Below are positions 9,278 through 18,660 of a DNA stretch of 64,000 nt, one piece after another; positions within the stretch are counted from its first letter, which is position 1, and each line of letters starts with the position of its first letter. Source of the DNA: Indibacter alkaliphilus LW1 (GTDB lineage: Bacteria > Bacteroidota > Bacteroidia > Cytophagales > Cyclobacteriaceae); NCBI RefSeq assembly GCF_000295935.2, contig NZ_ALWO02000037.1, forward strand, positions 26,259 to 90,258, read 5' to 3'. A program made the position numbers and the translations under genes. The notes beneath the pieces are model-generated. The model worked only from the letters and a program-made list of their open reading frames with translations, did no database searches and was not told the DNA's origin.

Positions 9278-10081
9278 ATGAAAATCCTTGTACCCACAGA
9301 CTTCAGCGACAATGCCAATAATGCATTGACATTTGCAGTTGAATTGGCAAAAATAGAAAAGGCAGAAATCACATTGTTTTACGCCTTCTATGCAGTATAT
9401 GATTTTGCTGCACAGGCAACAGAGATAATTAGCAATATTGAGCGGGATGCTAAAGATCAAATGAAGCAGATTTCTGAAAAACTCAAGAAACAAGGATTAA
9501 AAATTGACTATAAAATCATGCAGGGCAGTATCGCTACTGCAGTCACTGCTTTTGCTTACAGGGAAGATTATGATTTAATAGTCATGGGTACCCAGGGTGC
9601 CAGTGGAATCAAGAAAGCTCTGATTGGGTCAAATACCGGACATGTTGTCAAAGACGCCCGGACTTCTATCTTGGTAGTGCCCCAAGATGCTGATCTTCCT
9701 TCTAAGAAAAAAATATGTGTCGCCCTGGAGCTTTTGGACGAAAAGGAATCACAATTCAAGAAGCTGATCAATTTGACTTCTAAATTTGACCTACCTTATG
9801 ATTTTTTTCACGTTTGCAATGCCCAAAGTTTTGAGAAAAAAATTGAGCTAAAAGGTCTGGAATCTTACTTCAAAGAAACATATCCGGAAATCCATGCGGA
9901 TTTTACAATGTTGGAATCTAAAGAAACAGAAATTGGAATTCAAAAATACCTGGAAGAAAACCCTAACTCAATATTGGTCACTTTTTCCAAAGACAAGTCA
10001 TTTTTTGAATATTTATTCAACAAAAGCACCAGTCTGAAAATGGCTTACCATACACATGTTCCAATGTTGGTGATCAAATAG
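9278..10081 (+). CDS. Universal stress protein, tandem UspA domains
   Basis: 267 residues, about twice the size of one Usp domain. The first domain (1-136) keeps the ATP-binding signature MGTQGASG...GSNTGHVV (about 103-124). The second (about 143-267) lacks a clear G-2x-G-9x-G(S/T) motif and is probably a degenerate half. Tandem cytoplasmic Usp proteins of this size are common in Bacteroidota and respond to starvation or redox stress. It is monocistronic, about 240 bases from the divergent tricorn gene. Partner and signal cannot be told from the sequence. Confidence 0.88.
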   Translation: MKILVPTDFSDNANNALTFAVELAKIEKAEITLFYAFYAVYDFAAQATEIISNIERDAKDQMKQISEKLKKQGLKIDYKIMQGSIATAVTAFAYREDYDLIVMGTQGASGIKKALIGSNTGHVVKDARTSILVVPQDADLPSKKKICVALELLDEKESQFKKLINLTSKFDLPYDFFHVCNAQSFEKKIELKGLESYFKETYPEIHADFTMLESKETEIGIQKYLEENPNSILVTFSKDKSFFEYLFNKSTSLKMAYHTHVPMLVIK

Positions 10082-10210
10082 TCATAAATCCATTTACTGA
10101 ATTCTCAAGTTTGGAAAATATAGTACAACAAGAATATGATTTTTGATGTATTTCAAGAAAACTTTTACTTAATTTGATACCAGTCATTATCTATTAAACT
10201 CAAAAAGTTT

Positions 10211-11089
10211 ATGCTTCCTATCAGTTCAACTATTAAAAAAGGCCTCATTCTTTCCTATTTCCTCTTAATCTGCTCTCTTCTTTTTGCACAAGAAAACTCA
10301 TCTTTACTTTGGAAGGTATCAGGAAACGGGACCGTGCATGAATCTTACCTATTCGGAACCATTCATCTTATTTGTAAAGACCAGTTTATGATGGATGAAA
10401 TCACCCTCAAGGCCCTGGAAGATAGCGATAAACTATTCATGGAAATTGACATGTCTGACCCTGGAATTATGGGTAAAATGAACCAAATATCCTTCAATAA
10501 AGACATGGAAAACATCAAAGCGCATATTCCAGAAGAAGAACATGCCACAGTTGATGCGTTTTTTAAGGAAAGTTTTGGTGCGGGACTAGATCAATTGGGA
10601 GCAATGAAGCCCTTTATTCTCAGTTCCATGGTATTGATGAAAGTGATTTCTTGCCCGAATGTACAGAGCTATGAACAGTTTTTCTTAGGAAAAGCACAGG
10701 AAAAACAGATTCCTATAAAAGGATTGGAAACAATTGAGTTTCAGGCAAGTCTTTTCGATGAAATTCCTTTGGAAGAACAAATCGATGAGTTGGTTAAAGT
10801 GATTTTGGATACTGAAAAAGGCAATCAGGAATTTCAGGAATTAGTAGATGTTTACTTAAGTAAAGACATTGAATACATTCACGATCAAATCATAATATCG
10901 GATATGTTTGCAAATCACGCTGAATCACTCTTATACAACAGAAATAAAGCTTGGATTCCCATCATTGAAGAGGCTATCAAAGAAGCTTCTGCCTTCGTTG
11001 CGGTAGGTGCAGGCCATTTAGGGTCTGAAAATGGACTTGTTCAATTACTCAGAAAGCAAGGTTATACTGTGGAGCCTGTGTTGAAGTAA
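10211..11089 (+). CDS. TraB/GumN family protein, secreted
   Basis: 292 residues with an N-terminal signal peptide (about 1-26, ending LLFAQ). The family motif FGTIH (His52) near the start, a conserved EIDMSD segment, and AVGAGHLGSENGLVQLLRKQGY near the C-terminus are the hallmarks of the TraB/GumN fold (related to the Tiki proteases). Those animal relatives are metal-dependent peptidases; the bacterial function is mostly unknown. It would sit in the periplasm. It starts 130 bases after UspA and looks like its own unit. Confidence 0.82.
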   Translation: MLPISSTIKKGLILSYFLLICSLLFAQENSSLLWKVSGNGTVHESYLFGTIHLICKDQFMMDEITLKALEDSDKLFMEIDMSDPGIMGKMNQISFNKDMENIKAHIPEEEHATVDAFFKESFGAGLDQLGAMKPFILSSMVLMKVISCPNVQSYEQFFLGKAQEKQIPIKGLETIEFQASLFDEIPLEEQIDELVKVILDTEKGNQEFQELVDVYLSKDIEYIHDQIIISDMFANHAESLLYNRNKAWIPIIEEAIKEASAFVAVGAGHLGSENGLVQLLRKQGYTVEPVLK

Positions 11090-11414
11090 TGGTGAGGCAT
11101 GGCATACGATATTCTTTTGTAGCTATAAAAACTTTTCCAAAGGTGGTTGAAAAGTCAAGACCGACACTGTGTACAAAACTGAACTGTCGAAAAGATAGAT
11201 AGACCAAATAGCTTTGACTTAAATATCCCATTTCTCCTTCCATAAAGTGATTGGATTTAAATTTCTGATAATAAGAACCTTATCTTCCCATCAAAATTCT
11301 TAGGGTAGAAATGTTCTCCAATACTTTTTTAACCAAATTTCAATTGAACCTCCTCACAGTCCTATTATCAAAATACTTTACCTAATTTAAGCCTTTGAAA
11401 ACAATTTAAATTGA
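11090..11414. other. Intergenic region without a recognised feature
   Basis: 325 bases between the TraB/GumN gene and cinA. An AT-rich minus-strand reading frame crosses it but resembles no family I know and starts inside the upstream gene. No clear terminator hairpin was seen. The cinA promoter must lie here, but no good -33/-7 pair stands out. Confidence 0.4.
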
Positions 11415-12680
11415 ATGGGGAGTACAAAAACTGTTACAGCAGAAATTATTGCCATAGGAGATGAATTGCTTTATGGGCAAATAGTAGACACCAATAGCCA
11501 CTGGATCAGTCAGGAACTGGATAAAATAGGTGTCAAAGTAGTCAGAAGGTCAACCGTCGGGGACAATAGAGATGCTATTCTGGAGGCTTTTAGGAGTGCT
11601 GAAAAGCGGGCAGAAATCATCCTAATGACAGGAGGTTTAGGACCTACCAATGACGACCTTACCAAGCCTCTTTTGGCTGAATATTTCCAATGTGCAGTGG
11701 AATTAGTTCCAGAGGCTCTTGAAGCAGTCAGAACATTTTTTGAAAAGAGAGGTAGAGAACTGACCGAGCTGAACAGACTTCAGGCGCACCTACCTACCAA
11801 ATGCACATACGTTCCAAATGAATTGGGAACAGCCCCTGGGATGTGGTTTGAAGAAAACGGTTGTGTTTGGATGTCTATGCCAGGAGTACCACATGAAATG
11901 AAGAGATTGATGGAAGCTTTTGTCATACCCAAAATCAAAGAAATTTATCCCCTACCCAATATTTACCATAAAGTGATCAAAACCGTGGGAATTGGAGAAA
12001 GTTGGTTAGCTGATCTGCTAAAAGACTGGGAACAAAATCTTCCTGAACACATCAAATTAGCCTACCTGCCATCACTGGGGCAGGTCAAGCTTAGGCTTAC
12101 AGCTTTTGGGGAAAGGATGGAAGAACTTCAAAATGATGTGGAAGAGCAGATCCTTTTGGCCAAAAAGATCATTGGAAAATATATTTACGGATACAATAAG
12201 GAATCGCTCGAAGAGGCTATTGGAAGACTCCTGATACAGGCCGAAAAGAAAGTAGCATTTGCAGAAAGCTGCACGGGTGGTTATATTTCACATCTGGTTA
12301 CCAGTATCCCGGGAAGTAGTAAGTATTTTCAGGGAGGCTTGATTCCCTACCACAACAAATTCAAAAACAAACTACTTGAGGTAGAGAAAACTGTACTTTC
12401 TGAAAAAGGAGCCGTCAGCGAAGAGACGGTGATTCAGATGGCTGAAAATATCAAAAACTTGTTTGATGCTGATTTTGGCTTGGCAAGTTCCGGCATTGCG
12501 GGACCAGGAGGAGGTTGGGCTGAAAAACCAGTGGGGACAGTTTGGATAGCTTGCGCCTGGGAGGATAGGACTATCACCAAAAAGCTTCAATTAACCCAAG
12601 ACAGGATGCTCAATATTCAATTGACAGCAGTGGCTGTGCTCAATATGCTCCGCACTGCAATTTCAGGAAAAACAGAATAA
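11415..12680 (+). CDS. cinA: CinA family protein / nicotinamide-nucleotide amidase
   Basis: 421 residues, full length for two-domain CinA. The N-terminal MoCF-like domain (1-170) has GDELLYGQIVDTNS, TGGLGPTNDDLTK and MPGVPHEM. The C-terminal amidase domain (about 255-415) has AESCTGGYIS with the catalytic Ser and SSGIAGPGGG. The enzyme deamidates NMN for pyridine nucleotide salvage, and the N-terminal domain has been linked to ADP-ribose pyrophosphatase activity in homologues. It is cytoplasmic. The next gene, an E2 subunit, starts 83 bases later behind its own promoter-like sequence. Confidence 0.95.
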   Translation: MGSTKTVTAEIIAIGDELLYGQIVDTNSHWISQELDKIGVKVVRRSTVGDNRDAILEAFRSAEKRAEIILMTGGLGPTNDDLTKPLLAEYFQCAVELVPEALEAVRTFFEKRGRELTELNRLQAHLPTKCTYVPNELGTAPGMWFEENGCVWMSMPGVPHEMKRLMEAFVIPKIKEIYPLPNIYHKVIKTVGIGESWLADLLKDWEQNLPEHIKLAYLPSLGQVKLRLTAFGERMEELQNDVEEQILLAKKIIGKYIYGYNKESLEEAIGRLLIQAEKKVAFAESCTGGYISHLVTSIPGSSKYFQGGLIPYHNKFKNKLLEVEKTVLSEKGAVSEETVIQMAENIKNLFDADFGLASSGIAGPGGGWAEKPVGTVWIACAWEDRTITKKLQLTQDRMLNIQLTAVAVLNMLRTAISGKTE

Positions 12681-12697
12681 AAATTTTCCAAATCAAT

Positions 12698-12728
12698 TTT
12701 GTATTAGAAAAAATAAAATTTAATTTTA
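12698..12728 (+). promoter_or_regulatory. Predicted Bacteroidota sigma-ABfr promoter for the E2 gene
   Basis: TTTG at 12698-12701 and TAATTTTA at 12721-12728 are separated by exactly 19 bases, matching the -33 TTTG / -7 TAnnTTTG consensus in all but the last base. It would start transcription about 30 bases before the E2 start codon, so E2 can be expressed independently of cinA. Confidence 0.5.
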
Positions 12729-12763
12729 AAAGTCAGAAATAAACCCAATTAAATAATAAAATT

Positions 12764-14071
12764 ATGGCGACTGTAGAAATGCTGATGCCCAAAATGGGTG
12801 AAAGTATCATAGAAGGAACAGTACTCACTTGGCTCAAAAACGAAGGTGATACCATTGAACAAGATGAATCTGTATTGGAAGTAGCTACTGATAAAGTAGA
12901 TACAGAAGTTCCTGCTACCCATGGTGGAGTATTAAAGAAGATTTTGGCCAAAGAAGGTGAAGTGGTAGCAGTAGGTGCACCAATAGCTCTTATTGAAGTG
13001 GAGGGAGAAGAAAATGCTCCTGCTGAGGCCGGCACAGAAGAAAAGAAAGAGGCTAGCCCAAAAGAGGAGTTAATAGCAGCTGCACCATCCCAGACGGAGG
13101 CTTTACTGAAGGATACTTCTTCTGGTAAAAATGCTCAAGAGGATGACAGGTTTTACTCGCCATTGGTTTTGAGTATTGCCAAAACTGAGAACATCAGCAA
13201 AGATGAACTTGCTACAATACCAGGAACAGGTAAAGAAGGAAGAGTCACCAAGATTGATATGCTGACATATCTGAAAAACAGAGATCAGCAAAAACCAGCT
13301 GTTCAAAGCAGTACCTCTGTCAAGGACACTCCGGCACCAAAAGTGGAAATCACTTATTCCGGCCAGGATGAAATCATCGAAATGGATAGAATGAGAAAAA
13401 TGATTTCTCAAAGGATGATCGATTCCAAGAGAATTTCAGCTCATGTCACTTCATTTGTTGAGGCAGATGTGACCAATATTGTCTTGTGGAGAAATAAAGT
13501 AAAAGAAGCTTATAAGAAAAAAGAAGGTGAGCCCATTACATTCACACCTTTCTTCATTCAAGCTGTAGCCCGTGCCATCAAGGATTTCCCGATGATCAAT
13601 GTATCCGTAGATGGAGACAAAATCATCAAAAGAAAAGATGTCAATGTAGGTATGGCGGTAGCTCTGCCATCAGGTAACCTGATTGTACCTGTTATCAAAA
13701 ATGCAGATCAACTTAATCTGACAGGACTTTCCAAAAAGATAAATGATCTGGCAAATAGGGCCAGAAACAACAAACTGAGTCCGGATGAGCTTAGTGGAGG
13801 CACTTATACGGTTTCCAATGTAGGTTCATTTGGAAATGTAATGGGTACCCCAATCATCATGCAGCCTCAGGTGGCCATATTAGCTGTAGGCGCTATCCAG
13901 AAAAAACCAGCAGTAGTTGAAACTCCTACAGGTGACGTGATCGCCATCAGACACAAAATGTTCCTTTCTCACTCTTATGACCACAGAGTAGTTGATGGTT
14001 CATTGGGAGGCATGTTTGTCAAAAGAGTAGCGGATTACTTGGAGGCTTTTGATTTGAATACCGAAATCTAA
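12764..14071 (+). CDS. 2-oxoacid dehydrogenase complex E2 (dihydrolipoyl acyltransferase)
   Basis: 435 residues. Domains: lipoyl (1-78) with the lipoylated Lys44 in EVATDKVDTE; an Ala/Glu/Pro-rich linker; peripheral subunit-binding domain (about 130-168) with YSPLVLSIAK and GTGKEGRVTK; catalytic domain (205-435) with SYDHRVVDG, catalytic His407 and Asp411. E2 passes the acyl group from E1 via lipoate to CoA in the cytoplasm. The general architecture fits branched-chain or combined-type E2; succinyl or acetyl specificity cannot be excluded. E1 and E3 genes are not adjacent. It is convergent with the hybrid kinase through a shared terminator. Confidence 0.9.
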   Translation: MATVEMLMPKMGESIIEGTVLTWLKNEGDTIEQDESVLEVATDKVDTEVPATHGGVLKKILAKEGEVVAVGAPIALIEVEGEENAPAEAGTEEKKEASPKEELIAAAPSQTEALLKDTSSGKNAQEDDRFYSPLVLSIAKTENISKDELATIPGTGKEGRVTKIDMLTYLKNRDQQKPAVQSSTSVKDTPAPKVEITYSGQDEIIEMDRMRKMISQRMIDSKRISAHVTSFVEADVTNIVLWRNKVKEAYKKKEGEPITFTPFFIQAVARAIKDFPMINVSVDGDKIIKRKDVNVGMAVALPSGNLIVPVIKNADQLNLTGLSKKINDLANRARNNKLSPDELSGGTYTVSNVGSFGNVMGTPIIMQPQVAILAVGAIQKKPAVVETPTGDVIAIRHKMFLSHSYDHRVVDGSLGGMFVKRVADYLEAFDLNTEI

Positions 14072-14079
14072 AAAAATAT

Positions 14080-14104
14080 AAGGAGGCTAGGCCTCCTTTT
14101 TTTT
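14080..14104 (+). terminator. Intrinsic terminator overlapping the 3' end of the hybrid kinase
   Basis: AAGGAGGC-TAG-GCCTCCTT followed by a run of T (14097-14104) terminates the E2 transcript. Part of it encodes the last residues and stop of the opposing kinase gene, whose KKKEA tail is read from the T-run, so the two convergent genes overlap at this hairpin. Confidence 0.85.
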
Positions 14105-16981
14105 ATGCTCAAATTTCTCTCTGATCAATCTGGCTAAATCCTGAATTCCAATCGGCTTGGTCAGGTATTCGTTCATACCAGATTCCAGAGCATTCTGGAC
14201 ATCTTCCTTAAAGGCATTGGCAGAAAGACCGATTATCTCTGATGTGGAAGCATGGTTCATTTTTCTTATTTGCCTGGTTGCTTCCAGCCCATTCATTTTT
14301 GGCATCTGAATATCCATCAAAATCAGGTCATAAGTTTTGGTCTTGACCTTTTCGACTGCCTCAACCCCATTTCTTGCCACATCCAATTTATACCCTAGCT
14401 GCTCCATAGTCATACGCATAAAAGTAAGATTAATGTCATTATCTTCTACCAAAAGAATATCCAATGGAATCTGGTTTGCCATATTTTCATAAGACAACTC
14501 ATTTCCCTTGTTTGAACGAACCTCATGTACTTCAGGCTTATCGGCATTTTTCTTAACTGTTCCAAAAACACTAAATGTAAATACAGAACCAATACCCAGC
14601 TCACTTTCAATATTCAAATCTCCTCCCATCAATTCAATAAGTTTCTTTGAAATAGCCAATCCAAGTCCTGTTCCGGGGTATTCTCTGGTATTACTTCCAT
14701 CCACCTGTACAAATGGCTGGGTAAGAGAGCTGATTTTTTCTTTTGGTATACCCAATCCTGAGTCTTGGATAGAAAACTCCAAGATGACATTATCATTCAT
14801 AAAATACTCAGCAGTAACTTCCACTTTAACTTTGCCGCCATCGGGAGTAAATTTCAGTGCATTGCCGACAATGTTGTAAATTACCTGAGCAATTTTATCT
14901 TTATCCAACTGCACAAAATCAGGAATGTCCTCATCCAGCTTGCAGGAAAAGTTTATATTTTTCTCCTTAATCAAGCCCTCAAATAACCTGAAAGTGCTTT
15001 TAATTTCTTTCGGAAAATTGAAGACGGAAAGATTGAGATCCATCATGCCTGATTCTATTTTGGAATAATCCAAAATATCATTGACAATGGATATGAGAGA
15101 TTTCCCTGAATCTTTGATTACCTGTATATATTCAAGTTGCTTCCTGTTGAGCTGGGTGTTTTCCAATAGACCTAAAATCCCCAGCAAACCATTCATTGGG
15201 GTTCTGATTTCATGGCTCATATTGGCCAGAAACTCCGACTTCGCTCTGTTCGCTTGCTCTGCAGCTTCCTTTGCCTCCTGAAGCCCTTTTTCCCAAAGTT
15301 TCTGACCTGTAATTTCCCTTGCCATAGAGATAACACGTTGGTCGTCCAGCTTAAAGAGTCTCGTCTCAAAAATACGCTTGCCTAAAGGCAGCATGATTTC
15401 AAATTCCAAAGTCTGTCCTTTGCCTGTATGAATGACCTTATCAAAAGCACTGACCAGCTGGGATTTTACAGGTTCCGGCATGATATCCCTAAAATTCTTC
15501 CCTTGAGTGCTTTCTGGCGGCATCATCAGTAAGCTTCTGTCCTGTACATAATAGTCTAAAAAAACACCTTCGTTGTTATAAATGAAAATCAGGTCCGGAA
15601 GACTATTCAATACAGCCCTTAGCCTGTTTTCACTCCTCTTTAATTCCTGCTCTGCTTCATACCTATCCTGTATATCAGTACAGATTCCTACATTTCCTTG
15701 AAAGGTACCATTTGAATCATAAATGAATTTTTCAAAAATCTTAACCCTTACCCATTCTCCAGATTTTTTCTTGAAATTAAATTCGGTAGCCAAAACCTCC
15801 TTTTGTTCATTCAGCACATCCTTAATCTCCTTAAGAAGCGTGTACCTATCTTCAACCTTCATATAAGACTTGAAGTTTTCAAGAAACTCTTCAGTTTCAT
15901 AACCTAAAACATCCTTCACCTCTCTGCCTACAGAAGTCATGTTACCATCTGCATTCTGAAAGTAAATAAAGCCTTTGGACTCTTGAAGCAAGAGGGTTTG
16001 TCTTCTGAAAAGCTCTTCGATTTCTTCCGATGATTCCGCAAGTTTGGTATTAGCCAATTGGACATTATTGATAAACTTATATAAAAAAATTATCACGGCC
16101 ATCAGCAAAACTGCCAAGCCAAGCAATAAATAAAAATAGGTATTGTAAATATCAAACCCTATGTTGCTGATATCCTGAGCAAAAATAACTGCAAATTTTT
16201 TATCAAATGGGTTGAGCGAAAAAGGGTAATAATGTACGGTTGCTTTAATTGGTTTTTCTTCTTGATTCAGCCCATTTACTTTTCCGGAGACATATCCTTT
16301 AAGGCCTTCGGAAATATCGGTCGCAATAGTCTGGTTTATGGAGCCATTGATATCCAAGTTTTGCCTTTCATAAGTATCTTCAAAAACGATATACTCACCA
16401 TTGATCCAGATTATTTTTTCACCTGTAGAACCAAGGTAATAATTACTCAACTGCGCTCTGAAGTATCTATTGAAATTAACCTTTACATGGATACTTACCC
16501 CTTTGGTAGCATTGACAAGATTGATGCTGTTGTCACTGATTTTGGGAAGGGACTCTACTGAATTATAGCTGCTTCTTATAAAGTTGTTTTGTCTGTCAAA
16601 ATGAAAAGAAACATGGTGTCTGGGAAAAGATACAATGATGCTGTCCAGAACTTCCCTATGGTTATTAAAAATCCTTCTAGCACGTTTTTCAAATGCCAAT
16701 TGCTCATTTCCTGTACGGTCGTATGTCCAAGGCTCCAGGTTGTTGACAAAAAACAACATGTCCTCATACATGCTTTCAAAGTTTCTTTGTAAGTCCTTTC
16801 CAGCAATTTCCACCTGTTTATTGAGATTGGTCTGTCTTGAGCTAATTTGACTTTCCCGAAGGGCCGAAAAAAAACTAAAACCCAAAACCAAAACAAGAAG
16901 CACCAAAGAAATCCCAACAGCCACAATCCAGCCAGATGCCTCTACCTTGAGTTTGGGATTATCTTTCTTTATTTGTTTCAT
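14087..16981 (-). CDS. Hybrid sensor histidine kinase with PAS domains and C-terminal receiver
   Basis: 964 residues. Order: membrane helix (about 16-38), large periplasmic Cache-like domain (about 40-280), second helix (about 283-303), coiled segment, two PAS domains (about 330-445 and 455-565; the first ends with a PAC-like EFNFKKKSGEWVRVKIF), HisKA with His590 in MSHEIRTPMNG, HATPase with N-box (about 707), DSGLGIPKEK and GTGLGLAISKK, and a receiver with Asp890 in LMDIQMP. All catalytic boxes are present. It has no fused output domain. It starts inside the 3' end of an upstream lipoprotein gene (ATGA overlap), which probably supplies an extra periplasmic sensor domain. Confidence 0.92.
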   Translation of the reverse strand: MKQIKKDNPKLKVEASGWIVAVGISLVLLVLVLGFSFFSALRESQISSRQTNLNKQVEIAGKDLQRNFESMYEDMLFFVNNLEPWTYDRTGNEQLAFEKRARRIFNNHREVLDSIIVSFPRHHVSFHFDRQNNFIRSSYNSVESLPKISDNSINLVNATKGVSIHVKVNFNRYFRAQLSNYYLGSTGEKIIWINGEYIVFEDTYERQNLDINGSINQTIATDISEGLKGYVSGKVNGLNQEEKPIKATVHYYPFSLNPFDKKFAVIFAQDISNIGFDIYNTYFYLLLGLAVLLMAVIIFLYKFINNVQLANTKLAESSEEIEELFRRQTLLLQESKGFIYFQNADGNMTSVGREVKDVLGYETEEFLENFKSYMKVEDRYTLLKEIKDVLNEQKEVLATEFNFKKKSGEWVRVKIFEKFIYDSNGTFQGNVGICTDIQDRYEAEQELKRSENRLRAVLNSLPDLIFIYNNEGVFLDYYVQDRSLLMMPPESTQGKNFRDIMPEPVKSQLVSAFDKVIHTGKGQTLEFEIMLPLGKRIFETRLFKLDDQRVISMAREITGQKLWEKGLQEAKEAAEQANRAKSEFLANMSHEIRTPMNGLLGILGLLENTQLNRKQLEYIQVIKDSGKSLISIVNDILDYSKIESGMMDLNLSVFNFPKEIKSTFRLFEGLIKEKNINFSCKLDEDIPDFVQLDKDKIAQVIYNIVGNALKFTPDGGKVKVEVTAEYFMNDNVILEFSIQDSGLGIPKEKISSLTQPFVQVDGSNTREYPGTGLGLAISKKLIELMGGDLNIESELGIGSVFTFSVFGTVKKNADKPEVHEVRSNKGNELSYENMANQIPLDILLVEDNDINLTFMRMTMEQLGYKLDVARNGVEAVEKVKTKTYDLILMDIQMPKMNGLEATRQIRKMNHASTSEIIGLSANAFKEDVQNALESGMNEYLTKPIGIQDLARLIREKFEHKKKEA

Positions 16982-17982
16982 TCAAATACAATATCTAAAA
17001 CAAACCAGTCCATTCTGTCCATTTTGACAACTGATATGGCAACTGATTCCTGTCCGTCTTTCAGAAAAAAGGACTCCTCACCCGAGAGGATGACTTTTGA
17101 GGCAAGTTTCCTTACTTCTTTACTTTTACTTCGGAAAAGATTGAAATCTTCCATCCTGAAGTTGTCCGCTTTGATGGTCTGATTATAGGTAAAGTTTTTC
17201 AAGGGAGGTAGGGATAATGCCTCAATTCCTTTGGATTTCCCTGCCACCACAGTACCTGCTCCATCTATAATCACCAAGTTCCTACTGGTATTATTAAGGT
17301 AAAATTCAATCAAGTCATTGACTGTGATATCAAAACCCAAAACCATTTTAAGGTCTTCTTCTACATAGACTGGGTGTATCAATGACGCAACCCAACCTTT
17401 GCCCACTGGATCAATATAAATATCCTTTACCCAGACAGTTTTTTTCTCCGGATTGTAATCCAAATCTGCCTCATAGTAAAAATTAAAAGAGGGAATATGC
17501 AAATCAGGCTCTAACATGGTATTTGCATCGTATGGAGGATAAAGTCTGTTGATTTGGAGCTTACTGTTGAAATAAACCTGTGACAACACTTCATATTTTT
17601 CAAAAAGTTCCTTGAAATGATGGTCAATTGGATTGGTCAGGTATAGCAAATCCATTACCTCATCCATATTTTGAGCTTTCGAGGAAATATAGATGGTCGA
17701 CAGATTAGGGTCTTCATTGGGAATGGCATTGGCTATTCCACCTTGAAACTTATACCTACCTCTATCGGCTACTGCTAAAATGCTGTCTTTTTTTTCAAAA
17801 TAGCCTTGGAGTATATCTCCCAGGTTTTTGATTTCATTTTCAAGATTCCCAAGATCATAATCCAATAGCCTTGTGAAGGTAACCAGCTCTAGATTATTTG
17901 GTGGTGTATTCTCCTTTTCCCTCTGACTACAAGAGGATAGGATTACAAAAAAAAGCAGAAAAAAAAGCCTATGAACGCCCAT
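16978..17982 (-). CDS. Lipoprotein with Cache (PDC)-like sensor domain, partner of the hybrid kinase
   Basis: 334 residues; signal peptide with lipobox LSSC (Cys18), so it is lipid-anchored. The body has the alternating strands and long N-terminal helix of a double-Cache domain, with a region around 210-250 (VLGFDITVNDLIEFYLNN, then LVIIDGAGTVVA) typical of PDC sensors on kinases and chemoreceptors. There are no transmembrane or kinase parts. The stop overlaps the kinase start by 4 bases, so the pair is coupled. I infer that it binds a ligand and contacts the periplasmic Cache-like domain of the kinase. Ligand unknown. Confidence 0.7.
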   Translation of the reverse strand: MGVHRLFFLLFFVILSSCSQREKENTPPNNLELVTFTRLLDYDLGNLENEIKNLGDILQGYFEKKDSILAVADRGRYKFQGGIANAIPNEDPNLSTIYISSKAQNMDEVMDLLYLTNPIDHHFKELFEKYEVLSQVYFNSKLQINRLYPPYDANTMLEPDLHIPSFNFYYEADLDYNPEKKTVWVKDIYIDPVGKGWVASLIHPVYVEEDLKMVLGFDITVNDLIEFYLNNTSRNLVIIDGAGTVVAGKSKGIEALSLPPLKNFTYNQTIKADNFRMEDFNLFRSKSKEVRKLASKVILSGEESFFLKDGQESVAISVVKMDRMDWFVLDIVFE

Positions 17983-18006
17983 AAAACTTTAGGTATTTTT
18001 CTAAAG

Positions 18007-18246
18007 CTAAATATTTTCCAACTGTTTTCGCAAGCTTTCTCCCATTTCTTTGAATAAGCTCTCTACCTTTTCAAAAAATTCCCCTTCACAAAAAGCATCA
18101 ATGTCCTGCTCTTCCAAAATTTCCGTTTCCGGAACTTTGTAGGTCTGCTCTAAAGGGCCAATTTCAAATTTGAGCAGATATTTATTGTTCCAAGAATAAA
18201 CCGAAACCCTTATTTCTTCTTTTGTAAATTCTTTGACTACTCTCAT
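18007..18246 (-). CDS. Small conserved-looking protein of unknown function
   Basis: 79 residues, acidic, with no signal peptide or membrane segment. A beta-rich N-terminal half (VYSWNNKYLLKFEIG) is followed by a helical Glu/Lys-rich C-terminus. I do not recognise the family. Its start overlaps the end of the OsmC gene by 4 bases (ATGA), so it is co-translated at the end of the his block. It is probably a real gene because of the coupling and normal codon use; the function is open. Confidence 0.65.
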   Translation of the reverse strand: MRVVKEFTKEEIRVSVYSWNNKYLLKFEIGPLEQTYKVPETEILEEQDIDAFCEGEFFEKVESLFKEMGESLRKQLENI

Positions 18247-18659
18247 GCCGGCAATCTGATTTCAGAACTGTAGGTGATTTCAGATTTGATTGAAGAAGCT
18301 ACTGAACAGTACTTATCTACTGATAATGCAACTACTTTAGCAAACTCCTCCTCCTTAGCATCGGGAGAAACCAAAACGAAATGCAAGTGGATAGATTTAT
18401 AAAAGGCCGGAATTCCGTCATTTCTGTCTCCCTCCACCTCTATAAAAAAGTCTACTATCGTTTTTCTCTTTTTTTTCATCATCAGTACGGCATCTACAGC
18501 AGAACAGCCACCCAAAGCTGATAGCAATAGATCCATAGGAGACTGTGCTTTTTTGGCCGGAGCATCATACATATCCATTTGAACTGTATTTCCCTGAAGG
18601 TTGCTGGCCTCATACTCATAGTCAGCATTCATGCGTACGGTTACATTTCTCTTGCTCAT
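18243..18659 (-). CDS. OsmC family protein
   Basis: 138 residues, the usual OsmC/YhfA size. PMDLLLSALGGCSAVDAVLMMKKKR holds the first conserved Cys, and the second is in DKYCSVASSI. OsmC-type proteins are dimeric cytoplasmic thiol peroxidases that reduce organic hydroperoxides with a Cys pair; the YhfA-like subgroup is less well characterised. It starts 1 base after the hisIE stop and overlaps the next small gene, so it is transcribed with the his genes. A role in histidine synthesis is not implied. Confidence 0.87.
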   Translation of the reverse strand: MSKRNVTVRMNADYEYEASNLQGNTVQMDMYDAPAKKAQSPMDLLLSALGGCSAVDAVLMMKKKRKTIVDFFIEVEGDRNDGIPAFYKSIHLHFVLVSPDAKEEEFAKVVALSVDKYCSVASSIKSEITYSSEIRLPA

Positions 18660-18660
18660 C

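Noticed and set aside
11049-11243. Minus-strand ORF between the TraB/GumN gene and cinA
   Set aside because: It begins inside the 3' end of the neighbouring gene, is AT-rich and resembles no protein family; probably chance.
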